Shown piece by piece: positions 24,600 to 35,300 of a DNA stretch of 64,000 bases. This DNA comes from Amia ocellicauda. Taxonomy: Eukaryota > Chordata > Actinopteri > Amiiformes > Amiidae. Made by a program: the position numbers and the translations under genes. Within the stretch, counting starts at the first letter, position 1. Every line of letters starts with the position of its first letter. The notes beneath the pieces are model-generated. The model was not told the origin of the DNA, ran no database searches, and was given only the letters and a program-made list of their open reading frames with translations. The stretch lies in the NCBI RefSeq assembly GCF_036373705.1, contig NC_089863.1, positions 3,580,444-3,644,443 of the forward strand, written 5' to 3'.

Positions 24600-26990
24600 A
24601 GAGAGAAAGAGTAGAAGGAAGGATGGCGGCGCTATAGATACACTGTATCAGATTGGAGACACACCGTCATACATATAAATATATATATTTGTGTTTGTTT
24701 GTTTTGAGGGAGTTTATTTAAGGTAACCAGGCACGCAGTCCAGTGGAAGCAGAAGCCCGTGTGTGTGTGTATGTGTTTCCCCCCCACCCACGGAGAGAGA
24801 GAGAGAGAGAGAGAGAGAACGGCAGACAGACCCGTTACCGACTGAGATGCAACAAGATGGCGGGGGAGGGGGGACCACTGCGCCGTCCCCCACTCAGAAA
24901 GACAGACTTTTACCTGGCCTTTTAATTCAGGAATGTATTCCGTGTTTATTTATTTAGAGCTAACTGGTTCTTCTCGCCCACCACAGTGACCCCCCAATTT
25001 ACAGACTAACTCCTATTGTTTTGTTGTTCTGATTATTAAAATACATTGTGGCTTTTTTTTTTGGGGGGGGGTTGCACGAAGGAAATCAAATGCAAGGCTT
25101 TACATCTCGATTATCCTTCTCTCTTCTCCTGTCACACATACATAATTGAAGAGCAGAACAGAGCGGTGACGTACTTTGATCAAACGGGGGTTTCCGCTTC
25201 ATGCATGTAGAGCTCGGCATGGGGGGCGCATGTGTGCACGGGCTGTACATGGCAATTAATCGTGAGCGACGCTCACGTGGTGCCCCCTCCCCCCCGTCAC
25301 GGAGACGCAATCCCGGTGCCGAAACGTCACCCGGCGGCGGCGCGGCTCCGACCCACGACCCACGCAGGTTTTACCATTTACATCAGAAAAGAACGCGTGA
25401 CTCGACTTGAAAGCGTTTTGAGATACTTTGTCTGCAGGTGGCAGTACTTTATGCATTATTATTATTATTATGCATGGTCTATTACTGGATATGCATTACT
25501 CTGATGTCGGAGATACTTTGTAATCGGCTTATTAATAGAACCATTGAGGTTAGGAGAAGTGTGTCTGTGTTAGTAATAGTGTGTTAGTAGCTGTATAATA
25601 GAAGATGTGTTTAACGTTCACAAGAGTATGCAAGTTCCAATAAGTATTATTATTGATCATACAATGGAAATGGCCCCAAGACCAAGAATAATTCAGCTGT
25701 TATATCATAAACCCTCTACAATACGCAATCTGCCCATCAGGGATAAGACACCGTGCGTTTTAAAGAGTCATACGGGGACAACAAATGTCCTACGGGACCG
25801 GAGACACTTCTGTCCCCCACACGACTGTCCGATTGAACGAAGCAGTCTGAACATACGTGAATTGCGCTTTGTATTGCGTTGATATTTTGCTGGAGAAGGG
25901 CGTCTGCCAAGAAATAAATAAATAATAAGTGTCCTGCAGAATGACGCATGTGTGGGAGGAGTTACTGTTGGATAATTAACAATAATACAGATCTTACAAG
26001 AGGATCCTGCAGGAACAGGCGTCACAGCTGAAGACTTAAAGGAGTAGAGAGTAACTGAAATACAGGCCGTGTCAAAGCGGGATTTCATTTATTGGGAACA
26101 CTGTGCGGCGTCTCCCCCGTCCGGACACTAGGGGCGCTGTCGGGCTGCGAACGGGAATTTATTAACGCGTGGATTAATGTGCCGAAGGGGACGCTTTTAT
26201 TTCTGCAGCCGGATGTTATTAAGCACCCGGATTACATGCGCTCATTTGGCCAATGCAAGACCCACCCCCGCCAGGACAGCGCGCCCCTCCTGGGCCGCAG
26301 CTGCTCCAGCATGAGCGAGAAGAGCCACAAGCGTTTCTTGTGCATGTAACCCCGTGAAAACACATTTTAAAGCAGAAACACAGCAATATGGGGGGTGTTT
26401 CACAGCTGGGCAGCGCCTGTTCATTCAGAGAATATGGTCCTGCTTTGAATTACGTTTTCTAATTAACAATGTCGGAAAAAACTAAACGGATACGACGCGT
26501 TCAGTCTTAATCAAAGTCGACGGGGGCAAAGGTGCAGCAGCAGGCAGCCCGTATCTCGACACAGCGGCTGTTTAGTTTTTAAACAAGATATAAACCGTAG
26601 TTGACTAGATTTAAAATCACACTTTGGTGGCGGGGGAACGTGTATATAAATATCTTTCTCGCGAAGTGTCAGGTGACTAAACCCGATGTTAATGAGGCTC
26701 TTGAAGAGTGCGTGGGCTCGTCTGCGCAGGCGCGGCCTAATCTGCTTATAGCGCCGTGGCGGCTTTATTTATAGTCGGAGAGATGGATGGAGAGAGAGAG
26801 AGGAAAGATACCCTTTACCAGCTCAGATATGGACGACACTGGGCTGCAGAAGGGAGTGCAGACAGACCCAAAAATAACCGATGGGTCAACAGTCCTTCGT
26901 GCCCCTGGGCTGAAAAGTAAAACGCCAACCTTGCGATCGGAGTAGGGAAATTCCCCCAACACACACTCACATCCTAGTGGAAGCATAAAA
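24600..26990. other. Intergenic vamp2-aurkb, no gene recognised
   Basis: Contains (GA)n at about 24793-24818, a SINE tail at 25840-25930 and a short GC-rich patch at 26100-26350 with an open frame on plus (26092-26349) that resembles no family I know. I see no convincing exon chain. Confidence 0.6.
25840..25932 (+). mobile_element. SINE fragment with L2-type 3' tail
   Basis: Ends GAAGGGCGTCTGCCAAGAAATAAATAAATAA. The GGGCGTCTGC(C/T)AA stem followed by A/T-rich short repeats is the 3' tail shared by many fish SINEs and L2-clade LINEs. The body is too diverged to place. Confidence 0.6.
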
Positions 26991-26995
26991 AAAAC

Positions 26996-27001
26996 TTTAT
27001 T
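26996..27001 (-). terminator. aurkb: aurkb polyadenylation signal
   Basis: AATAAA on the minus strand, about 140 bases past the aurkb stop codon at 27142-27144, giving a short 3' UTR as expected for this gene. Confidence 0.6.
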
Positions 27002-27141
27002 ACACCATTTAATAAAATAACCTTCCCTAAATATTTAACAAACTTTAAAATACAGAATTTCCTTCAGCAGGAAAACAAATATATGAAAGAGACAGAGAGA
27101 GAGAGAGAGAGAGAGACACAGACAGGAGGGACAGGCGGCCG

Positions 27142-30100
27142 TCACACTTTCTTGGGCGTGTAGACGGGCGGCAGCACACGCCGGGAGTTGGCCTTGACCC
27201 AGGGGTGGTCCTGGACGCTGCGCAGGGGCAGCCGCATGGCGGGGTTGTGCCGGAGCAGCTTGGAGATGAGGTCACGCGCCCCGTCCGACACCACCTTGGG
27301 GAACTGCAGGTCCACCTGGACGAGGAGACGGCGGAACAGGCGCGTGAGACACAGGTCCTTCTCTTGGCTTGTTGGCGGTTGATTTTAATCAACCGCCAAC
27401 TAGCCAAGAGAAGCATCTGTGGTGCCTCCAGAGGCTAAAAACGGGAGGATGGGGACACTAAGACAAACCGAGGACAGAGGGACGGCGTACCTTGGTGATC
27501 CTCTTGTAGGTGTCTGAGTGGCTGGACGTCTCGAAGGGGGGGTTCCCTACCAGGCACTCGTAGCACAGCACCCCGATGCACCACAGGTCCACCTTCTCAT
27601 CGTGCGTGCGCCCCTCGATCATCTCCGGGGGCAGGTAGTCCAGCGTGCCGCACATGGTCCGCCGCCTGGTGGGGGGGGGAGGGTTTATTTATTTAAGTTG
27701 GGGCACAAAAGCCGGAGACTTGCCATCTGAGGGGGGACGGGGACGACACGGACGGACCTGAGGGAGGGCGCGTGGACGGACCAGCCGAAGTCGGCGATCT
27801 TCAGCTCGCCCCGGAAGCCCAGCAGCAGGTTCTCGGGCTTGATGTCGCGGTGGATGACCTTGCGCTCGTGGCAGTACAGCAGCGCGTCCGCCAGCTCCTC
27901 CATGTACTGAGGGCAGAGGAGAACAGAGCTTTAGAGCACGGGCGGAGACAGGTTGACACAAAAACTAAATAAAGAGCCTGGTCGAATTGCCCCCTGCCCC
28001 TCACCGTGGCGGTGCGCTGGTCGTCGAAGCGGCCGCAGCGCTGCAACTGCTTGTACATCTCTCCCTGGGGGGCGTACTCCAGCACCAGATAGACACGCGT
28101 GCGGTCGTGGAAGTACTGGTAGAAGCGCAGGATGTTGGGGTGCCTGGGAGGGGGAATGGAGGGAGCATTAGGGTCCGCCGACGGGCGAGGAAGACTCGTA
28201 TCACTGACAGCGCCCTCCGCTACAACACAGCCACGCATCCCGTCTGGCCCGTGGCCCCCCCGACGCACCTGAGGTGGGACTGGATCTCGATCTCCCGGCG
28301 CAGCTGGTGCTCCACGCCCTCCTTCTCGATCTGCGACTTGAACAGCACCTTCAGCGCCACGATGAACTTGAGCTTGCGCTCGCGGGCCAGGTACACGTTG
28401 CCGAACTTGCCCTTGCCTAGCGGCCGGCCGATGTCGAAGTCGTTGATGCAGAAGCGCTTCCGGCTGCGGGGAAGGGGAGGGGGAGAGATGGAGAGAGTCA
28501 AAAAAAAGGGTTAAAGACTGCGTTTGGGTCATCAGTTAATGAAAAACCACGGCTGGAGACTAATTCGTTACCCACTGGCTAATGGTGGATCTGCTCACCT
28601 GGGTGGAGGGCAAGCGCTGCGATAGCTGGCCACCGCTGCCACTCTGCTCGGGCCTGAGAGAGAGAAAGACGGTGAGCACTGCACAAAGGAGAAGTTAAAG
28701 AAGACCACTCCATACCTCTCCTCTATTCCCAAAGAGACGGACGAACCTACCCGTCACTGTGTGGCAGTCACCGTTCTCCACAGCCGGGTTCCTCGGCACG
28801 CGCTGTGGCCCCATCGTCCCCAGGGGCGTGGTGAACTGGGCAGGACAGAGAGATGGTTGGATTAAACACTTTATACCCCCAGGATCACAACCCTTTCACT
28901 CCACCAGACGTCACGCATGGTTGCACCTTGAGATCTGACTGCATGTCTTAAAGCGTACCGATTGTAAAGCACAGGTTAGGGTTAGTTCCCCCCCCTCTGT
29001 ACAGATTGCCATAGTTTATCTGGGCTCTTACATCCGTTCAGGCCTACGGTACGTGCCTTTCACCCCCATATCCCTCAGTTTTTCAAAACATGCTTCTGTG
29101 AAATTGGGCATCATTTAAGACATGCAAACTAAAGAAAAAAGCTACATGAAAGGGCTTCCTCTGGGAAATTAAATTGAAATCAGGGCACAAATTAAAAATG
29201 GCTCGGGGCCCAACAGCACTGCGGCCCGGTCCCTGTGGGTGACCCACAATGCCTAAATCTAGAACAGCAGAGATGGACTATCCACCCACAGGCTGGCTGA
29301 TCTGCAGCTCCTTCAGTGACTGTTACGCAATCATTTGATAATCCACCACCTCTAACTGGCAGCAGGGAAACCGAGGCGTCGATAAATGGGCAATAGTGTA
29401 AAACCATCACTTCTACACCTTATACCCCCCACCACAGACTGGGACTCTGCACGCTGGGATGCACCGGGTTGTATCGTGCAACGATTGCAACGCCGCACTT
29501 TGGGATGCGTCGCCTGCCAGGACAGCAATAATAAAAGGCATCGGCCTACCTGTGGTCTAACTGGTTTAGGATCCAGATTCTCTTTATCGTTTGTCTGTGC
29601 GGTCTGGAAACAATTAAAAACAGGAATACATTCAAGTTAAAAAGGTACCCTTTTTAGGCATTGCCAACAGGAGTCCCGTGACAAAAAACCCATGTGTGCC
29701 TCACATTTGCCAATCCTTACCTCTGAGATGTCACTTCTTTCGTTGGAATGTGTTTTGTGCAATTCCACTAAAAGACACATTAATCTTTACTAACCCAAAC
29801 GCGTCATTTGAGCTCTATTCTGCAATGCACTCATATCAGGACCAGTTCAACTGCAGAACAGAAACCGAAGTAAACAACTGTAGAAGTACATTTGGACATG
29901 TTTTTTATGTAGCCTATTAGCAGCTAGTTAGTGTGCAAAGCAGGGATTTCGGCACTTTTAGTTCAGGAGTGTGAACATCTGCTGAAGACAACAGGGGCAG
30001 CTCAAAAGGGGCCGGATTTATTTCTGCAAGGCGTTTTTCCTGTGTGCAGGGGTCTGAAGCTCCTGGGATTATGTTAGACGGCTGTGGTAGTTTCTCCCAG

Positions 30101-30555
30101 CCTGCATGGATAAACATCACTAACACAGCGAGCAAAGTGCAGTTTCCTCTCACACAACCATCAGCCCAGAGACACACTCGACTCCGTGAAGCGACGGTGG
30201 CTCGTTTGGCTCAAAAGGCGAGAGACGGCAGCCATTGGACCCAATTTCAGCCCGGAACCGGACACTCGTTTTCTGGCGATAACAAACTAATAAGTAATAC
30301 TAATTATAATAAAAAGATAATATTGATGTCCGGACCAGTTCACCTCCACTTCCATCTCAGTTATAGTTCAATAAACGAACTGAAATCATAGACACAAACA
30401 CACGGTTCTGCTCTGATGTCAGTTAAAAAATAAAAACCTCCTAATTAACATTAAACGGTAACCGCGGGGCGCTCGGTGTGACATCGGGTGTAAAGGACGG
30501 TGTTTATCCGCGGTTGTGTGTTTATTTATGGGCGTAAAGGCGACCTTACCTGCAT
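27142..30555 (-). CDS. aurkb: Aurora kinase B (mitotic Ser/Thr kinase), complete
   Basis: Catalytic subunit of the chromosomal passenger complex with INCENP, survivin and borealin; phosphorylates histone H3 and corrects kinetochore attachments. Exons in transcript order: 30550-30555, 29550-29603, 28751-28835, 28599-28653, 28269-28463, 28005-28143, 27758-27906, 27491-27665, 27142-27315. They total 1032 bp, 343 residues (human 344), and all junction phases agree. The first exon codes only Met-Gln. Residues 8-10 hold the KEN motif; 1-67 are the variable N-terminus. The kinase domain has a Gly loop GKGKFG (83-88), Lys105, helix-C Glu124, HRD with Asp199, DFG 217-219 and activation Thr231 in RRRTMCGT, all conserved. 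The C-terminus ends YTPKKV. It is AURKB rather than AURKA by the [18 protein letters not shown] and [19 protein letters not shown] regions. Intron 8 contains a 56-bp palindrome. Confidence 0.96.
27358..27413. repeat. 56-bp near-perfect palindrome in aurkb intron 8
   Basis: Left arm 27358-27384 starts CTTCTCTTGGCTTGTTGGCG; right arm 27387-27413 is its reverse complement with one mismatch; spacer TT. It occupies a third of the 175-bp intron between the last two aurkb exons. Confidence 0.93.
30550..30555 (-). CDS. aurkb: aurkb first coding exon, Met-Gln only
   Basis: ATGCAG followed by donor gtaagg. It joins in phase 0 to the exon 29550-29603, which begins Thr-Ala-Gln. The micro-coding exon is supported by in-frame continuity and by the promoter directly upstream. 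Confidence 0.75.
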
Positions 30556-30594
30556 GATTCAACCGCTTTAAACCCCCGTCCGCTGCCTCTGCCT

Positions 30595-30740
30595 CTCCGC
30601 TGCCCAGCCGCCAATTTCTTTAAATCCGCTCTCGCCGCTGATTGGTCCGCTCGCCCCGCCGCGCCGCGCTATTGGTCCGCCATCCTGGTTCAAACGGAAA
30701 ACGCTTCAGGGCGCTCGCTCATTGGTTCGCTGCCACGTCA
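30595..30740 (-). promoter_or_regulatory. aurkb: aurkb promoter: CCAAT boxes and CHR-like element
   Basis: Three minus-strand CCAAT boxes (ATTGG on plus at 30641, 30671 and 30721) lie 30 and 50 bp apart, with a CHR-type TTTGAA on the minus strand at 30689-30694 and an ATTGGCGGC element at 30607-30615. NF-Y boxes with CDE/CHR sites are the known architecture of G2/M genes including AURKB. The region is GC-rich and about 40-190 bp upstream of the ATG. Confidence 0.65.
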
Positions 30741-30875
30741 ATCTTGTTCTACACGGACTCGCCCGGCACAGACCTTGTCCCCGCCTTTTAAAGGGCCCGA
30801 GGGGCAAAAAGACCTGCGTTTGATTTCCCATAGGAGGAGGGAAATAGATGCGATCAAACTACAGGCATGGCGATA

Positions 30876-31658
30876 TATACTGCGCAAAAGAAGCGTCGTC
30901 TCATTTTCAGCAGACTTTATGCGTAAATATTTGTATGCACATAAAAAGATTCAACTACTAAGACAAACTGAACAAGTTTCACAGACATGTGACCAACAGA
31001 AATTGAATAATGTGTCCCTGAACAAAGGGGGGGTCAAAATCAAAAGTAACAGTCAGTATCTGGTGAAGTGCATCTCCTCCTCATGGACGGCACCAGATGT
31101 GCCAGTTCTTACTGTGAGATGTTACCCCACTCTTCCACCAAGGCACTTGCAAGTTCCTGGACATTTCTGGGGGGAATGGCCCTAGCCCCCACCCTCCGAT
31201 CCAACAGGTCCCAGACGTTCTCAATGGGATTGAGATCCGGGCTCTTCCCTGGCCGTGGCAGACACTGACATTCCTGTCTTGCAGGAAATCAAGTCCAGTG
31301 AAGGTGTGTTTGTGCCCATAGGCGACGTTTCCGTTGATGTCTGTAATGACCTGCCTTACAACAGGCCTACAAGCCTTCAGTCCAGCCTCTCTCAGCCGAT
31401 TGCGCACAGTCTGAGCACTGATGGAGGGATTGTGCGTTCCTGGTGTAACTCGGGCAGTTGTTGTTGCATCCTGTACCTGTCCCGGAGGTGTGATATTCGG
31501 ATGCACCGATCCTGTGCAGGTGTTGTTACACGTGGTCTGCCACTGCGAGGACAATCAGCTGTCCTTCCTGACTCCCTGTAGTGCTGTTAGGCGTCTCACA
31601 GTATTGACACAGTAAATAGTGTCCTGAAAAAGAGACGTTTCTTTTTTTGCTGAGTATA
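30876..31658 (-). mobile_element. Internally deleted Tc1-like transposon
   Basis: Inverted ends TATACTGCGCAAAAGAAGCG (left, 30876) and, on the other strand, TATACTCAGCAAAAAAAGAA (right, 31658). The minus-strand remnant at 31081-31554 shows the transposase N-terminal motif NPSISAQTVRNRLREAGL, then a short C-terminal piece. Most of the DDE catalytic part is missing, so it is non-autonomous. At about 780 bp it is well below the usual 1.2-1.6 kb. It separates the aurkb promoter from the tmem107 3' end. Confidence 0.85.
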
Positions 31659-32335
31659 AATGTTTGGATAAGTGCCCTTACCGCCCCTGCCCCCCTCGGT
31701 TTGATATACATGCTCATGACCAAAAAAAACAACACACCCTAGATCAATTAGATTCTGTTCAATTTATTGGTTTTGTGTAAAAACATCAGTAAAAAAACAA
31801 ACTGATATACAGGAAACGCAGACGTGAACACCATGGGATTCAAACAAAACAAAACTTTACAATGTGCTGCTATTATTGTTACTGTGATTGTTGACAACTA
31901 AATACAAAATTACAAATTACTTCGACCTGAAAATCAGCTTTAATTAGGAATGCGTTGTTTATTGCTTGCCCCCTTTGCCTGGAGCTCTTATCCCGGCCTT
32001 GCGGAAGCCGAGATTGGAGGGTACAGTTCTGTTCATCACAGGGCAACAAATCCACCCCAACCCCTCCACACAACGGGGTATTTACTCAATTACTCTCTCC
32101 AGATAGCATGAGTCTTACAGTGTCTCTACAATGCACTCAAACCAACTGATAGTAGCCGGTCCGTCAATACAGAGACTCGCCCTCTTGTGTTGGTGATAGG
32201 AACTGTAGGGTTTATTTTATTTTTGTATTAATAACCAAATACAAACGTCTGCCAAACGTTTGTGGCTCATGGGGTTCCAGGGATCCGTGCACCGAGAGGT
32301 CCTGCCTGCCGGCCCTCTCTCTCTCTCTCCTGGTC

Positions 32336-32374
<39 letters not shown>

Positions 32375-32382
32375 CAGGCATC
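31659..32382 (-). other. tmem107: tmem107 3' UTR and flank
   Basis: Minus-strand AATAAA signals at 32211-32216, 31957-31962 and 31763-31768 could end the transcript. A (GT)n run at 32337-32373 begins 10 bp after the stop codon. No coding exon seen. Confidence 0.5.
32337..32373. repeat. (GT)n microsatellite in tmem107 3' UTR
   Basis: Uninterrupted 37-bp GT run (AC on the transcript strand), ten bases past the tmem107 TGA. Confidence 0.95.
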
Positions 32383-35300
32383 TCAGAACGGCTTCTTCTT
32401 CAGCCCAAACACCGCGATGAAGAGCACCACCTCAACGAAGGCTGGCAGAGCGCTGGAGGGACACAGCAGAAGAGCAAGTGTCAGCGTCGGGGTCGGCACT
32501 CGGCAAATAAATAGTGTTTTTTCATGGTTTTGCTTGGTTTTTATTCCCCAAATGATTGGAGAAAGTGGGGAAATGAAGAGAATGAAAAACTGAAAGAAGG
32601 GAAAAAGAGAATGGACACAAACGGAAGAGGAGGAGGAAAGAGGAAAGGACAGCGGGTGATGACGCCCGCTGTGAGGGGGGGGTCCAAGCCTCCCGTTTAC
32701 CTGCAGAATCCCAGTATGAACCAGTAGGTCCAGCACTCCCAGCGCTGGAACACGAAGAAGGACAGGCAGACGGAGGCGCTGCAGTGAGCCGCCAGCGCTG
32801 GGGGAGGAGGTTAGGGAAAACACGACAGCGGCCCCGTGAGGGAGACGGGGAGGAAGGAGAGGGGATGGGGTCTGTGTGTCCGTGGGCGAGTGTGTGTGTC
32901 CGTGGGTGAGTGTGTCTCTCTCTCTGTCTGTGCGTCAGTGTGTCTCTCTGTGTCTCTGTGTGTCTCTGTGTCAGTGTGTGGCAGTAATCATGAAAAAGAC
33001 AAATATCATGATATTCCAGAAAAAGGCCAGGCCTCAGGGAAGTAGGTACCACTTCACTTTAGGAAACAGCACCATCGAACACTGCACCCACTACACATAC
33101 CTAGGCCTCACACTCAGCTCAACAGGAAGCTTCAACACGGCGGTGAAGACACTGAGAGAGAAAGCGCGCAGGGCCTTCTATGCCATAAAGAGACAAATTA
33201 GCATAAAAATACCTGTAGAAATCTGGCTAAAAATATTTGAATCCGTAATCCAGCCCATTGCTCTCTATGGCAGTGAGGTGTGGGGTCCCCTCACAGGGCA
33301 GGAGTTTGCTCAATGGGACAAACACCCAACAGAAACCCTGCATGCAGAGTTCTGCAAAAATATCCTACAGGTGCAAAGGAAAACACCGAACAACGCATGC
33401 AGGGCAGAATTAGGCCAATACCCATTATTAATCAACATACACAAAAGAGCAATTCAATTCTGGCTCCATCTAATAAACAGCGACACACACTCCTACCACC
33501 ACAAGGCCCTGCAATGCCGAGAGCTGAACCCAGAAAGGAGCCCCCTCAGCCAGCTGGTCCGCAGGCTCACTGCGCAGACACACACCAACACCGGCCAGCC
33601 TCAGGACAGCAACACACATATGCACACAATCAGAGTCAACCAAATTATAACAGCACAAAGAAAACTACATCACCCATTGGGAAACACACACACAAGCACA
33701 AAGTAAACTGCAGTGCTATCGGGCCCTACAAAGACACTACACATTGGCAGAATTCCTTAAATTAATAACGAACGAAAAACACAAAAGGATCCTGACCAAA
33801 TACATAAACATTTACGAGCAACATTTTTCCCCAAAATAGCAGATCTCTTTAAGAGATTTCCAGACCTGCCAGACTCGGAGAAAGTGCCAGTCCATCTGGG
33901 AGAGGAGACCAGCTGCATATTACTGGCAGCCCAGTATACAGCTGCCTGCCACAGCTTGAGGGACACAGTGGACACTTAGTCCACACACACAGGGGACACC
34001 CCTGGACACAGGCAATGACACCCATGCTACACCGACTTATTACTATTAATATCAATTTTATGTCTCTGACATATGGTTTAAATTGTATTAATTGAAATGA
34101 ATCAGTTAACTGTTTAACATACATATCGTGCATTTAAGTATGCAAATGTACATGTATATGTTCAAAACTGTTGTTTGTCACCATTGCTTTGGCAATACTT
34201 CTTTTTGGTCATGCCAATAAAAGCACGTTGAATTTGAATTTGAAATGTGTGTCTCTCTGTGTGTCTCTCTGTCAGTGTGTGTCTCTGTGTGTCTCTGTGT
34301 CTATGTGTCAGTGTGTCTCTCTGTGTCTGTGTGTCAGTGTGTATCTCTGTGTGTCAGTGTGCATCTCTGTGTGTCAGTGTGTATCTCTGTGTCTGTGTGT
34401 CAGTGTGTCTCTCTGTGTGTCAGTGTGCATCTCTGTGTGTCAGTGTGTATCTCTGTGTCAGTGTGTCTCTGTGTCAGTGTGTCAGTGTGTATCTCTGTGT
34501 CTGTGTGTCAGTGTGTACCTCTGTGTGTCAGTGTGTCTCTCTGTGTCAGTGTCTCTCTGTGTCTGGGAGTCAGTGTGTCTCTGTCTGTGTGTCAGTGTGT
34601 CTCTCTGTGTCAGTGAGTGTCTCTGTGTCAGTGTGTCTCTGTGTCTCTCTGTGTGTCAGTGTGCATCTCTGTGTGTCAGTGTGTATCTCTGTGTCTGTGT
34701 GTCAGTGTGTCTCTGTGTCAGTGTGTCAGTGTGTATCTCTGTGTCTGTGTGTCAGTGTGTATCTCTGTGTCTGTGTGTCAGTGTGTCAGTGTGTACCTCT
34801 GTGTGTCAGTGTGTCTCTCTGTGTCAGTGAGTGTCTCTGTGTCAGTGAGTGTCTCTGTGTCTCTCTGTGTGTCAGTGTGCATCTCTGTGTGTCAGTGTGT
34901 ATCTCTGTGTCTGTGTGTCAGTGTGTCTCTGTGTCAGTGTGTCAGTGTGTATCTCTGTGTCTGTGTGTCAGTGTGTCAGTGTGTACCTCTGTGTGTCAGT
35001 GTGTCTCTCTGTGTCAGTGTGTCTCTGTGTCAGTGTGTCTCTGTGTCTGGGAGTCAGTGTGTCTCTGTCTGTGTGTCAGTGTGTCTCTCTGTGTCAGTGT
35101 GTCTCTCTGTGTCAGTGTGTCTCTCTGTCTCTGTGTCAGTGTGTCTCTCTGTGTCAGTGAGTGTCTCTGTGTCTCTCTGTGTCAGTGTGTCTCTCTGTGT
35201 CAGTGTCAGTGTGTGTCTCTGTGTCAGTGTGTCTCTCTGTGTCAGTGTGTCTCTCTGTGTCAGTGTCAGTGTGTCTCTCTGTGTCAGTGAGTGTCTCTGT

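Noticed and set aside
26092-26349. 86-codon open frame in a GC-rich patch between vamp2 and aurkb
   Set aside because: No recognisable domain, no clear splice partners, and the opposite strand is equally open; probably chance in GC-rich DNA.
31659-32382. U8 snoRNA (SNORD118) expected in the tmem107 3' UTR as in mammals
   Set aside because: I looked on the minus strand for the C/D boxes and the U8 5' end and saw no match. A covariance-model search would settle it.
30560-32382. BORCS6, a mammalian neighbour of AURKB and TMEM107
   Set aside because: No coiled-coil coding exon is visible between aurkb and tmem107; the gap is a promoter and a Tc1 element.
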